Assembly: GCA_965652565.1 (NCBI GenBank)
Contig: CBFGWL010000031.1
Span: 1-30,711 of the forward strand
Length of the DNA: 30,711 nucleotides
Source: RSA11 sp965652565
Lineage (GTDB): Bacteria > Actinomycetota > Thermoleophilia > Solirubrobacterales > 70-9
Direction: 5' to 3'
Shown here: one piece after another, positions 6,218-15,753 of the stretch
Layout: every line of letters starts with the position of its first letter
Numbering within the stretch: the first letter of the stretch is position 1
Translations under genes and position numbers: made by a program
Notes under the pieces: model-generated
Told to the model about the DNA's origin: nothing
Database searches by the model: none
What the model saw: the letters and a program-made list of their open reading frames with translations, nothing else

Positions 6218-8455
6218 ATGCAGATCGCGTCAGCATTGCGAAAGCCTCGCCGTCGCTGGACCCCCTCGAACTGGGCTTCTTGGAAGCCCTTCGGGATCGG
6301 CGAGCAGCGTCCGAACAACTTCGGCGAGGTGTTCCGCGCAGCGGCGGAAAACCGTGACAACGCCGGTTACGCCTGGCGCATCCTGCGCGACGGGGTATGC
6401 GATGGCTGCGCGCTCGGCACGAAGGGTCTGCGCGACTGGACGATCCCCGGCATCCACCTCTGCAACATCCGCCTGCGCCTGCTGCGCCTCAACACGATGG
6501 GACCGATCGAGCCCGACGCGCTGACCGACGTGAGCAGGCTCCAAGGCAAGCGGGGCGATCAGCTGCGCCGCCTGGGTCGCCTCGACCGGCCGATGCTGCG
6601 CCGCCGCGGAAGCCGTGGCTTCACCCCGATCGACTGGCCCGAGGCGCTCGAGCTGACCGCGGAGCGGATCCGCGCGGCCGGACCCGAGCGCGTCGGCTTC
6701 TATTTGACCTCGCGCGGGATGCCGAACGAGTCGTACTACGCGGCGCAGAAGGCGGCCCGCGCGATCGGCACCAACTCAATCGACAACGCCGCGCGGGTCT
6801 GCCACTCGCCCTCCACGTTCGGCCTCAAGGAAGCCCTCGGCGTCGGTGCCTCCACCTGCTCGTACAAGGACTGGATCGGCACCGACCTGATCGTGTTCAT
6901 CGGCTCCAACGTGGCGAACAACCAGCCGGTCACCACCAAGTACCTGCACAAGGCGAAGAAGGCGGGCACCAAGGTCGCGGTGGTCAACCCGGTGCGCGAG
7001 CCGGGCATGGAGCGCTATTGGGTCCCGTCGGTCCCCGAGTCCGCGCTGTTCGGGACGCGCATCGCGGACCGATTCTTCGCGCTCGCCACGGGCGGCGACG
7101 TGGCCTTCCTGACCGGCGCGCTCAAGGCCCTGATCGAGCGCGATGCCCTCGATCGCCGCTTCATCGACGAGCGCACCGAGGGCTTCGATGGGCTCGCCGC
7201 CGAGGTGAGCGCCGCCGATTGGGATCAGCTCGAGCTGGCGGCGGGCGCGCCGCGCGCGGAGATCGAGGCGTTCGCCGAGATGGTCGCGGCCGCCGAGCGG
7301 GCGGTGTTCGTGTGGAGCATGGGCGTGACGCAGCACGCGCACGGCGAGGACAGCGTCCGGGCGCTGGTCAACCTGGCGCTATCGCGCGGCTTCGTCGGCC
7401 GGGAGGGCTGCGGGCTGATGCCCATCCGCGGCCACTCGGGCGTGCAGGGCGGCGCCGAGATGGGCTGCTACTCCACGGCGCTGCCCGGCGGGCTCGCGGT
7501 CAACGAGGAGAACGCCGCGCGCTTCAGTGAGCTGTGGGGCTTCGAGGTGCCGACGGCGCCCGGGCGCACCGCGCCCGAGATGCTCGACGCGGCGCTCGCG
7601 GGCGAGCTCGACGTGCTCTTCAGCTCGGGCGGCAACTTCCTGGACGTCATGCCGGATCCCGACCGCGTCCGCCAGGCGCTCGCGCGCACGCCGCTGCGCG
7701 TGCACATGGACATCGTGCTCTCCTCGCAGATGCTGGTCGAGGGCGAGGAAGTGCTGCTCCTGCCGGCGATGACGCGCTACGAGATCCCGGGCGGCGTCAC
7801 CGAGACCACCACCGAGCGGCGCGTGGTCCTGAGCCCCGAGATCCCCGGGCCTCGCATCGCCGAGGCGCGGCCGGAGTGGGAGGTCCTGCTCGAGCTCGCC
7901 GCGCGCGTGCGCCCCGAGCTGACCGAGCGCCTCACCTACCCCGACACCGCCGCGCTGCGGCGCGAGATCGCCCAGGCGGTGCCCGCCTACGCGCAGATCG
8001 CCGAGCTGCGCGAGGGCGGCGACTCGTTCCAGTACGGCGGGCGCCTGCTCGGCGCCGGGGAGCGCTTCGACACCCCGAGCGGACGCGCGCAGTTCGCGCT
8101 GGTTCGTCCGCCGCAGCCGGTCGCCGAGGACGGTCGGTTGCGGCTTGCGACCCGCCGCGGCAAGCAGTTCAACTCGATGGTCCAGGAGCGCACGGACCCG
8201 CTCAACGGCGCGCAGCGCGAGGCGGTGCTGATGGCCGCCCACGACGCCGAGCGGCTCGGCCTGCGCGACGGGCAGCCGGTGGTGTTGCACAGCGATGCCG
8301 GGAGCCTCAAGGGGTTCGTCGCGCTGGCGCCGATCGCGCCCGGCAACGTCCAGGTCCACTGGCCCGAGGGGAACGTGCTCATCCCCGACGGCGTGCGCTC
8401 GGCGGAGGCCGGCATCCCCGACTACAACGCGCTGGTCAGGGTCGAGGCGGCTTAG
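6218..8455 (+). CDS. FdhF/YdeP-family molybdopterin-dependent oxidoreductase
   Basis: This 745-residue protein belongs to the YdeP-like alpha-subunit branch of the formate dehydrogenase/DMSO reductase superfamily, which binds bis-MGD molybdenum. CDGCALGTKGLRDW (C61, C64) and C82 form the N-terminal cysteine region of this branch, and AARVCHSPSTFGLKE carries C195 where selenocysteine-type formate dehydrogenases have Sec. The central Rossmann-like and C-terminal MGD-binding parts (LATRRGKQFNSMVQERTDPLNGA) are intact. ATG 6218 is chosen over an in-frame TTG at 6188 because of the GAGGTG site seven bases upstream. The last 80 bases before the stop are duplicated exactly at 9964-10043, so this gene now ends in a TAG formed at the junction with the HNH-HIT insert, whereas the second copy would end in TGA. 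Its electron partner and substrate are unknown. Confidence 0.93.
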   Translation: MQIASALRKPRRRWTPSNWASWKPFGIGEQRPNNFGEVFRAAAENRDNAGYAWRILRDGVCDGCALGTKGLRDWTIPGIHLCNIRLRLLRLNTMGPIEPDALTDVSRLQGKRGDQLRRLGRLDRPMLRRRGSRGFTPIDWPEALELTAERIRAAGPERVGFYLTSRGMPNESYYAAQKAARAIGTNSIDNAARVCHSPSTFGLKEALGVGASTCSYKDWIGTDLIVFIGSNVANNQPVTTKYLHKAKKAGTKVAVVNPVREPGMERYWVPSVPESALFGTRIADRFFALATGGDVAFLTGALKALIERDALDRRFIDERTEGFDGLAAEVSAADWDQLELAAGAPRAEIEAFAEMVAAAERAVFVWSMGVTQHAHGEDSVRALVNLALSRGFVGREGCGLMPIRGHSGVQGGAEMGCYSTALPGGLAVNEENAARFSELWGFEVPTAPGRTAPEMLDAALAGELDVLFSSGGNFLDVMPDPDRVRQALARTPLRVHMDIVLSSQMLVEGEEVLLLPAMTRYEIPGGVTETTTERRVVLSPEIPGPRIAEARPEWEVLLELAARVRPELTERLTYPDTAALRREIAQAVPAYAQIAELREGGDSFQYGGRLLGAGERFDTPSGRAQFALVRPPQPVAEDGRLRLATRRGKQFNSMVQERTDPLNGAQREAVLMAAHDAERLGLRDGQPVVLHSDAGSLKGFVALAPIAPGNVQVHWPEGNVLIPDGVRSAEAGIPDYNALVRVEAA
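8374..8453 (+). repeat. 80-bp direct repeat, left copy
   Basis: These 80 bases, encoding the last 26 codons of the oxidoreductase, are identical in every position to 9964-10043. The flanking bases differ on both sides (A versus C before, A versus G after). The two copies bracket the HNH and HIT genes. Confidence 0.97.
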
Positions 8456-8499
8456 CCTCCTCCTTGTAGAGGGCCGTTACTCAGGGAGCATCGGGGGCG

Positions 8500-9552
8500 A
8501 TGACTTCGAGTCCACAACAACCTTTCGCGGATGTCGCGCCAACCATCGACAGCTACTGGCGCGGCATCGTCCTGTTCGGCCGCAACGTCGCGACCTACAA
8601 GTTCGCGCTCGCGAAATCGCTACTCGAGCTCGGCGTCGAGCAGCGCGAGGAAGTCCCGCTGGAGGACCTGGCCGAGCCGTTCTCGCGGCATCTCTGTGAG
8701 CACCTGCGCCATGCGGATCGCCAAGGGACTTTCGAGCGCAGCCAGTTCCTTGATGCATGCCGCGCCTTCAATCGAGGCGAACTCAATGCGGAGGGCTTGC
8801 GCGACGCGACCGTGCGCCTCGGTTTTGAGAACGTCATCGACGCCTTCCACGTTGTCGGCAACAGACCAGTTGCGGTGCGCTTCTTCGAGGACGAGCGACG
8901 CGGGCGCATCCGCGGCATCCGGCTCACCGACGAGCTACTCGGACTCGTCGAATCGCTGGGACCATCGGACCTTTCGGCCGAAGCCGAGGCGAGGTGGCGC
9001 CTGGTCGAGACTGCCTGGAGCCTCGGTCTACCAACCCACATGCTCGCGATCGGCTACGACTCGGACAGCGAGCTGCTGCTGGCTCCTAACCAAGTCCGCC
9101 GGAAGACGATCACGCCGGCTCGCGACGCACTCAACGGATACCAGCGGGGCAAGTGCTTCTACTGCTTCGGATCAATCGGCATAAAGCCAGGGGGCGCCGA
9201 TCTGGCTCACGTTGATCACTTCTTCCCGCACGTGTTGAAGCGGACCGGGTTGGGCGCGCGAATCAACCTGGACGGAGTCTGGAACCTCGTGCTTGCCTGT
9301 CAGCGCTGCAACGCAGGAGCCGGGGGCAAATGGATGCTGCTCCCTGCGCCGCCATACCTCGAGCGACTCCACCGGCGAAACGAGTACCTGATCCGAAGCC
9401 ACCATCCGCTGCGTGAAACCCTGATTCAGCAAACCGGCGCCTCCCCGGGCAAGCGAGCAGAGTTCCTGAATGCCGTATTCAGTGAAGCTCGCCAGACAGG
9501 CGCAGGATTGAATCTTTGGAAGACGACACCGCGCGCGCCGACTGCGTTTTAA
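8500..9552 (+). CDS. HNH endonuclease with large N-terminal domain
   Basis: This 350-residue protein has a C-terminal treble-clef HNH nuclease domain (about 205-285): zinc knuckles C219-x2-C222 and C267-x2-C270, the catalytic HVDHFFP segment (H237, D239, H240), N262 in WNLVLACQRCN and N271. The first 200 residues form a separate, mostly helical domain beginning SYWRGIVLFGRNVATYKFALAKS, which I associate with an uncharacterised HNH family. HNH domains nick or cut DNA with one metal ion; in this context a phage-defence or mobility role is an inference. There is no methyltransferase beside it, so it is not an ordinary restriction system. It overlaps the oppositely oriented HIT gene by four bases (TTAA), so both stop codons share the site. 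Base composition is lower in GC than its neighbours. No clear ribosome site is seen. Confidence 0.85.
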   Translation: MTSSPQQPFADVAPTIDSYWRGIVLFGRNVATYKFALAKSLLELGVEQREEVPLEDLAEPFSRHLCEHLRHADRQGTFERSQFLDACRAFNRGELNAEGLRDATVRLGFENVIDAFHVVGNRPVAVRFFEDERRGRIRGIRLTDELLGLVESLGPSDLSAEAEARWRLVETAWSLGLPTHMLAIGYDSDSELLLAPNQVRRKTITPARDALNGYQRGKCFYCFGSIGIKPGGADLAHVDHFFPHVLKRTGLGARINLDGVWNLVLACQRCNAGAGGKWMLLPAPPYLERLHRRNEYLIRSHHPLRETLIQQTGASPGKRAEFLNAVFSEARQTGAGLNLWKTTPRAPTAF

Positions 9553-9929
9553 GCCCGCAGGTAGTTCGCCTTGTCCGGGATCACGTGGCGAACACCCCCA
9601 ACCGGATCCTCCACATCGCCCACGTACCGGGGGATGACGTGGACGTGTAGATGCGGCACCGTCTGCCCAGCCGGGGTCCCCACGTTGAAGCCAACGTTGA
9701 AGCCGTCCGGATTGTGCTCACGCCGGATGATCCCCATCACGTCATCAACCAAGCTCATGGTTGCGCGCCGCTCCTCCGGCGTCGCCGCCTCCCAGTCCGC
9801 AACCACACGCTGGGTGATCACCAAGGCATGGCCCGGCGTGACGGGGAACTTGTCGTAGATCGCGAACGCAAGCTCATTCGAGGCGAGCCAGCGATCCCTG
9901 GGAATCGCAAGGAACGGTGATGACGTCAT
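9549..9929 (-). CDS. HIT-family nucleotide hydrolase/transferase
   Basis: This 126-residue protein is a histidine-triad protein. The H93-x-H95-x-H97 triad lies in VPHLHVHVIPRY, preceded by FPVTPGHALVI and GFNVGFNVGTPAGQTV, the nucleotide-binding pattern of the family. HIT proteins hydrolyse Ap4A-like dinucleotides, nucleoside phosphoramidates or adenylylated substrates. The C-terminal GGVRHVIPDKANYL is not the usual HinT ending; from memory I associate it with HIT domains linked to helicases and mobile or defence genes. It converges with the HNH gene, sharing TTAA at the stops, inside the region flanked by 80-bp repeats. A role as partner or regulator of the HNH nuclease is an inference. Confidence 0.88.
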   Translation of the reverse strand: MTSSPFLAIPRDRWLASNELAFAIYDKFPVTPGHALVITQRVVADWEAATPEERRATMSLVDDVMGIIRREHNPDGFNVGFNVGTPAGQTVPHLHVHVIPRYVGDVEDPVGGVRHVIPDKANYLRA

Positions 9930-9963
9930 CGCGCGGAGTTCATGAGTGGAGGGCAGATGATGC

Positions 9964-10043
9964 CGTGCTCATCCCCGACGGCGTGCGCTCGGCGGAGGCC
10001 GGCATCCCCGACTACAACGCGCTGGTCAGGGTCGAGGCGGCTT
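9964..10043 (+). repeat. 80-bp direct repeat, right copy (ghost of oxidoreductase 3' end)
   Basis: Identical to 8374-8453 over 80 of 80 bases, offset by 1590 bases. The copy stays in frame for the oxidoreductase tail and would end in TGA at 10043-10045. It has no start of its own. Its last 18 bases encode the C-terminus of the cupin gene on the other strand, so this is probably the original locus end and the left copy completes the interrupted gene. Confidence 0.95.
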
Positions 10044-10646
10044 GAAGCGCTCGGCGAGTTCCAGCAGGTCCGGGTCGGGCGTGACCACGTCGGCCGGCTG
10101 CTGGAGCTCGGGGTAGACCGCCCGGCGCCCCAGGGCGCGGCCGAGCATCGCCAGTGGCCCGAGCGTCAGCCGCTGCACGAACTGCGGCGGGCTGGCCAGC
10201 ACGAGCGTGTCGCGGAACTCGGTGGCGACGACCGCGAGCTGCAGCGGATCGGGCATCCCCTTCTCGTTCGTGCGGCCCGTGCGCGCCAAGCCGAAAAGCG
10301 TGCTGATCATCTCCAGGAAGCGCGCGCCGGGATCCACCCAGACGAGCGCCGACGCCGGCGCCCCGCCCGCGTTCCACCAGTCGTGAACCACGCCCGGCGG
10401 CACATCGGCCATCTCGCCCTCGCCGAGCGTGCGCTCTTCTCCGTCGAGCTTTAGGGCGAGCGTGCCACTGAGCACGCGGAACCGCTCGTGCAGGCCCGGG
10501 TGGAAGTGCTCGCCGACGACGTGCGCTTCGGGTCCGAGCTCCAGGAGCGCGGCGAGTACGCCGCCTTCGGCGCCGGGGTCAATCAGCACGGTCCCTCGCT
10601 CCTGGGTGACCGGGTTCTCGTTGACCCAGCCCACGCGGCTTTCCAT
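10026..10646 (-). CDS. Cupin-domain protein
   Basis: This 206-residue protein contains a single cupin barrel at about 35-110. Cupin motif 1 is GEHFHPGLHERFRVLSG (metal ligands H47, H49, E54) and motif 2 is GEGEMADVPPGVVHDWWN (H88). The C-terminal 90 residues are helical and include ARTGRTNEKGMPDPLQLAVVA. The start ATG 10646 has a GAGGGGAG ribosome site; 46 further codons are open upstream but lack family likeness. The last codons lie inside the right 80-bp repeat, so this gene and the oxidoreductase overlapped tail to tail before the HNH-HIT insertion. Substrate unknown. Confidence 0.88.
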   Translation of the reverse strand: MESRVGWVNENPVTQERGTVLIDPGAEGGVLAALLELGPEAHVVGEHFHPGLHERFRVLSGTLALKLDGEERTLGEGEMADVPPGVVHDWWNAGGAPASALVWVDPGARFLEMISTLFGLARTGRTNEKGMPDPLQLAVVATEFRDTLVLASPPQFVQRLTLGPLAMLGRALGRRAVYPELQQPADVVTPDPDLLELAERFKPPRP

Positions 10647-10866
10647 GGGAAGTCTCCCCTCTTCGCCTGCGATGGCCAGTCTCGCACAGCAGACGGCTCT
10701 CGCCCACGGCGCGAACGCCCAACCGCAAGCGGCTGCGGCACGGACCCCCAGCGAGGGTAGGCTTCGCGACCCGGATGAGCGCACCGCACCGCCGCCCGCC
10801 GGCTGCCGCGAGCAGGCCCGAGCACACCGCCGAACCTGACGGCCCGCGGCCCGCCGCGCCCACCCG

Positions 10867-12750
<1,884 letters not shown>

Positions 12751-12878
12751 CTAAGCCAGGCCGAGGTCGCTCAAGTCGGGCCCTCGGACTCGTCTGCCGG
12801 CGCCGCGGGCAGGTGCGCGAGCACGTCGCGGTGCGCGAGTACCACCCTCACATCCCCACGCTACCGGCGCTGGGAATC

Positions 12879-13268
12879 TCAGCCCAAGGCGATGATCGCC
12901 TCGATCTCCACCTCGGCGCCCATCGGCAGGGCCGCGACGCCAACGGTCGCGCGCGCCGGCGGATCCTCACCGAAGAACTCCGCGTACGCCTCGTTGATCT
13001 CCGCGAACGCCTCAAGCCGCGTCGTGAAGATGGTCAGCTTCACGGCATCGGCCAACCCGCCGCCCGCCGCGCCTGCGATCGCCTCGAGGTTCTGCAGACA
13101 GCGCCGCGTCTGCTCGGAGAGTGATCCGGTGACCAACTCGCCGTCAGCGCCCATCGGAAGCTGGCCGGATACGAACAGCAGGTCACCGTGTCGTACCGCC
13201 TGGCTGTAGGGGCCGATCGCCGGCGGTGCCTGCGAGCTCTCGACGACCGTGCGGTTCGCATTCGCCAC
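12879..13268 (-). CDS. RidA-family enamine/imine deaminase
   Basis: This 129-residue protein is a YjgF/YER057c/UK114 (RidA) member. PPAIGPYSQAVRHGDLLFVSGQLP opens the fold, and PPARATVGVAALPMGAEVEIEAIIAL is the family signature with the substrate-binding Arg R106. RidA hydrolyses reactive 2-aminoacrylate and related enamines produced by PLP enzymes. The start is GTG at 13268, supported by GAAAGGAA. A perfect palindrome (13321-13335) lies about 53 bases upstream and may be an operator. A fold-III PLP enzyme is present 10 kb away but not linked. Confidence 0.92.
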   Translation of the reverse strand: MANANRTVVESSQAPPAIGPYSQAVRHGDLLFVSGQLPMGADGELVTGSLSEQTRRCLQNLEAIAGAAGGGLADAVKLTIFTTRLEAFAEINEAYAEFFGEDPPARATVGVAALPMGAEVEIEAIIALG

Positions 13269-13320
13269 TTGGTTCCTTTCGTCAGGTCCGCTTCCGAGGA
13301 CGTGATTTCAGCGGGTACGT

Positions 13321-13335
13321 GTCCTCATTGAGGAC
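13321..13335. promoter_or_regulatory. Palindrome upstream of the RidA gene, candidate operator
   Basis: GTCCTCA-T-TGAGGAC is a perfect 7-bp-arm inverted repeat. A further GAGGAC half-site lies at 13296-13301. Only the RidA gene starts nearby. The binding protein is unknown. Confidence 0.45.
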
Positions 13336-13450
13336 CACGCACCCTTTGGCGGAATCTACTCCCCGCACCGCTCAGGGAACCGAAACTGGGGACATGAGCA
13401 GGCGATCGCGCCCACGGGCACTGGCCGACCGGTGCTTGGGTTGACCGTCG

Positions 13451-13930
13451 CTACCGAAGCGGCACGCAGTTGTCGATCTTGGTCCGGTCGGCGCGCGGGC
13501 CCTGGTCGGGGATCCAGACCTTCACCCGCGCCACGGTGTACACCGCCTTGCCACACCGGCGCTTCGGCTTGATCAGCCGCAGACGGGCCTTGACGGGGCC
13601 AAAGTGGTTGACGACGAGCTTGCCGTTCGCCAAGGCCCTGCGCTTGCCCCAGCGCAGCCACTTGAGCTGCTTGAACTGGTACGTGTTGTAGCCCGCGATC
13701 GGGAACACCCCGCGCCTGTGCAGGGTGCAGTTCGCCGGCTGCGCCCGGTACTTCGCACGCGGGGGGCGCCACTGCGTGACGCAGACGACGTGACGCGCCC
13801 TGGGTTCGACGGAGATGTCGCCGACGGCCTGCGGCGCGTGGGCCACCAACGAGAGCGCGATCGCGCCCGCGACCAGCGAGAGCAGCGTCAAGGCGGTCTT
13901 GCCGTGGGGATTGGTTCTGCTGATGGACAT
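13451..13930 (-). CDS. Secreted basic protein with four cysteines, function unknown
   Basis: This 159-residue protein has a signal-anchor or signal peptide at about 12-33 (TALTLLSLVAGAIALSLVAHA) and a mature part rich in Arg, Lys and aromatic residues. Four cysteines (C50, C68, C126, C155) could form two disulfides. Segments such as GYNTYQFKQLKWLRW and VYTVARVKVWIPDQG look beta-rich. I recognise no family. It resembles the other small exported proteins of the window in composition, not in alignable sequence. The start ATG 13930 has no clear ribosome site. Confidence 0.7.
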   Translation of the reverse strand: MSISRTNPHGKTALTLLSLVAGAIALSLVAHAPQAVGDISVEPRARHVVCVTQWRPPRAKYRAQPANCTLHRRGVFPIAGYNTYQFKQLKWLRWGKRRALANGKLVVNHFGPVKARLRLIKPKRRCGKAVYTVARVKVWIPDQGPRADRTKIDNCVPLR

Positions 13931-14079
13931 TGGGGCAGCGTTTCAGCGGCACCCGCGCCGGCTCAAGACCCGGTGGACGATGGTTCCAGCCGAAACGCAT
14001 CGAAAATCTGGCTATCCGCGCCGGTGCCACCGCTCTCGCCCCAGCGCGGCCACAAGCCCGCCCGGGGCGCGCGCACCGC

Positions 14080-14085
14080 TATCTT
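14080..14085 (+). promoter_or_regulatory. -10 box (TATCTT) of the ABC-F gene
   Basis: TATCTT ends nine bases before ATG 14095, with no ribosome site in between. This is consistent with a leaderless transcript. Confidence 0.5.
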
Positions 14086-14094
14086 CGGCCGTTC

Positions 14095-15753
14095 ATGTCT
14101 GCCGAATACGTCTTCACGATGTACAAGGTCTCGCGGACCTACCCGCCGGACAAGACGGTCCTCGAGGACATCTCGCTGAGCTTCTTGCCGGGCGCCAAGA
14201 TCGGCGTCCTCGGCTACAACGGCGCGGGCAAGTCGACCCTGCTGCGGATCATGGCCGGGATCGACACCGAGTACCGCGGCGAGGCCCAGCTGCATCCGAA
14301 GGCGACGGTCGGGCTGCTCGAGCAGGAGCCCCAGCTCGACCCGAACAAGGACGTCCGCGGCAACGTCGAGGACGGCGTGCGCGAGATCCGCGATCTGCTC
14401 GACCGCTACAACGAGGTCGCCGCCAACTACTCCGAGGAGAACGCGGAGGAGTTCGCGCGCCTCTCTGACGAGATCGAGGCCGCCGACGCCTGGAGCCTCG
14501 ATCAGACGATCGACACCGCGATGGACGCGCTGCGCCTGCCGCCCGGCGACGCGGACGTCACCAAGCTTTCGGGCGGCGAGCGCCGCCGCGTCGCGCTGTG
14601 CCGCCTGCTGCTGAGCGCGCCCGACCTGCTGCTCCTCGACGAGCCCACCAACCACCTGGACGCCGAGTCCGTCGCGTGGCTCGAGCGCCACCTCGCCGAG
14701 TACAAGGGCACGATCGTCGCGGTCACCCACGACCGCTACTTCCTCGACAACGTCGCGGGCTGGATCCTGGAGCTCGACCGCGGCAGGGGCATTCCGTTCA
14801 AGGGCAACTACTCAGCCTGGCTCGAGCACAAGCGCGAGCGTCTCGAGCAGGAGCAGCGCAGGGAGACCGCGCGCGCCCGCACGATCGCGCGCGAGCTCGA
14901 GTGGATCCGCGAGAACCCGAAGGGGCGGCGCAAGAAGGCCAAGGCGCGCATCGCCCGCTACGAGGCCCTGCTCGCCGAGGAGCGCAACGTGAAGCTCGAC
15001 CAGGTTCAGATCCACATCCCCGCCGGCCCGCGGCTCGGCAGCACGGTCTTGGAGGCCGAGGGCCTGCGCAAGGGCTACGGCGAGCGCCTGCTGATCGACG
15101 ACCTCTCCTTCTCGCTTCCGCCCGCGGGCATCGTCGGCGTGATCGGCCCGAACGGCGCCGGCAAGACGACGCTGTTTCGCATGATCACCGGCGAGGAGAA
15201 GCCCGACGCCGGGACGCTGCGCCTCGGCGAGACCGTCGAGCTGGCCTACGTCGATCAGTCCCGCGACGCGCTCGATCCCGAGAAGACCGTGTGGGAGGAG
15301 ATCTCCGACGGCTACGACGAGATCAAGGTCGGCGAGCGGACGATGAACTCACGCGCCTACGTGAGCGGCTTCAACTTCAAGGGCTCCGACCAGCAGCGCA
15401 AGGTCGGCACGCTCTCCGGCGGCGAGCGCAACCGCGTCCACCTCGCCAAGCTGCTGCGCTCCGGCGGCAACCTGCTGCTTCTCGACGAGCCCACCAACGA
15501 CCTCGACGTCGACACGCTGCGCGCGCTCGAGGAGGCGCTGCTCTCGTTCGCGGGCTGCGCGGTGGTGATCTCGCACGATCGCTGGTTCCTCGACCGCGTC
15601 GCGACCCACGTGCTCGCCTTCGAGGGCGACTCGCAGGTGCGCTGGTTCGAGGGCAACTTCGAGGCCTACGAGGAAGATCGGCGGCGGCGCCTCGGCGCCG
15701 AGGCCGACCGGCCGCACCGGATCACCTACAAGCGGCTGACGCCTCAGCGGTAG
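14095..15753 (+). CDS. ettA: ABC-F ATPase, EttA-like translational throttle
   Basis: This 552-residue protein has two ABC ATPase domains and no membrane segments. Domain 1 has Walker A GYNGAGKST (40-48), signature LSGGE (158-162) and Walker B/D-loop DEPTNHLD (182-189). Domain 2 has GPNGAGKTT (351-359), LSGGERNRVHLAKLL and DEPTNDLD from residue 464. The linker with WIRENPKGRRKKAKARIARYE is the P-site tRNA-interaction motif, and the EttA-type start MSAEYVFTMYKVSRTYPPDK is typical. EttA binds the ribosomal E site and gates the first elongation step according to ATP/ADP ratio. The frame is open upstream to 13930, but ATG 14095 fits the family. The stop overlaps the fructosamine kinase stop by ten bases, tail to tail. 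Confidence 0.93.
   Translation: MSAEYVFTMYKVSRTYPPDKTVLEDISLSFLPGAKIGVLGYNGAGKSTLLRIMAGIDTEYRGEAQLHPKATVGLLEQEPQLDPNKDVRGNVEDGVREIRDLLDRYNEVAANYSEENAEEFARLSDEIEAADAWSLDQTIDTAMDALRLPPGDADVTKLSGGERRRVALCRLLLSAPDLLLLDEPTNHLDAESVAWLERHLAEYKGTIVAVTHDRYFLDNVAGWILELDRGRGIPFKGNYSAWLEHKRERLEQEQRRETARARTIARELEWIRENPKGRRKKAKARIARYEALLAEERNVKLDQVQIHIPAGPRLGSTVLEAEGLRKGYGERLLIDDLSFSLPPAGIVGVIGPNGAGKTTLFRMITGEEKPDAGTLRLGETVELAYVDQSRDALDPEKTVWEEISDGYDEIKVGERTMNSRAYVSGFNFKGSDQQRKVGTLSGGERNRVHLAKLLRSGGNLLLLDEPTNDLDVDTLRALEEALLSFAGCAVVISHDRWFLDRVATHVLAFEGDSQVRWFEGNFEAYEEDRRRRLGAEADRPHRITYKRLTPQR

Larger units (their letters stand above)
8454..9963. mobile_element. HNH-HIT insertion module bounded by 80-bp direct repeats
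   Basis: The 1510 bases between the exact repeats contain only two convergent genes, an HNH nuclease and a HIT protein. Hand counts of single 60-base lines inside give 60-65% GC (36-39 of 60) against 72% (43 of 60) in the neighbouring oxidoreductase, and third codon positions are visibly less GC-biased. There is no transposase, integrase or terminal inverted repeat. The duplicated end leaves both flanking genes intact: the oxidoreductase uses the left copy, and the cupin gene, whose 3' end runs into the repeat, uses the right copy. It is best read as a horizontally acquired cassette whose entry duplicated 80 bases of the target. Confidence 0.75.

Noticed and set aside
5382..6524. 380-codon plus-strand open frame
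   Set aside because: Shadow of fdhD and the start of the oxidoreductase; composition of an antisense frame in GC-rich DNA.
6800..6805. Selenocysteine at the oxidoreductase active site
   Set aside because: The codon is TGC (Cys), not TGA; no recoding is needed.
9942..10454. 170-codon plus-strand open frame running through the right 80-bp repeat
   Set aside because: It joins the repeat in a different frame to antisense of the cupin gene; no start site or homology.
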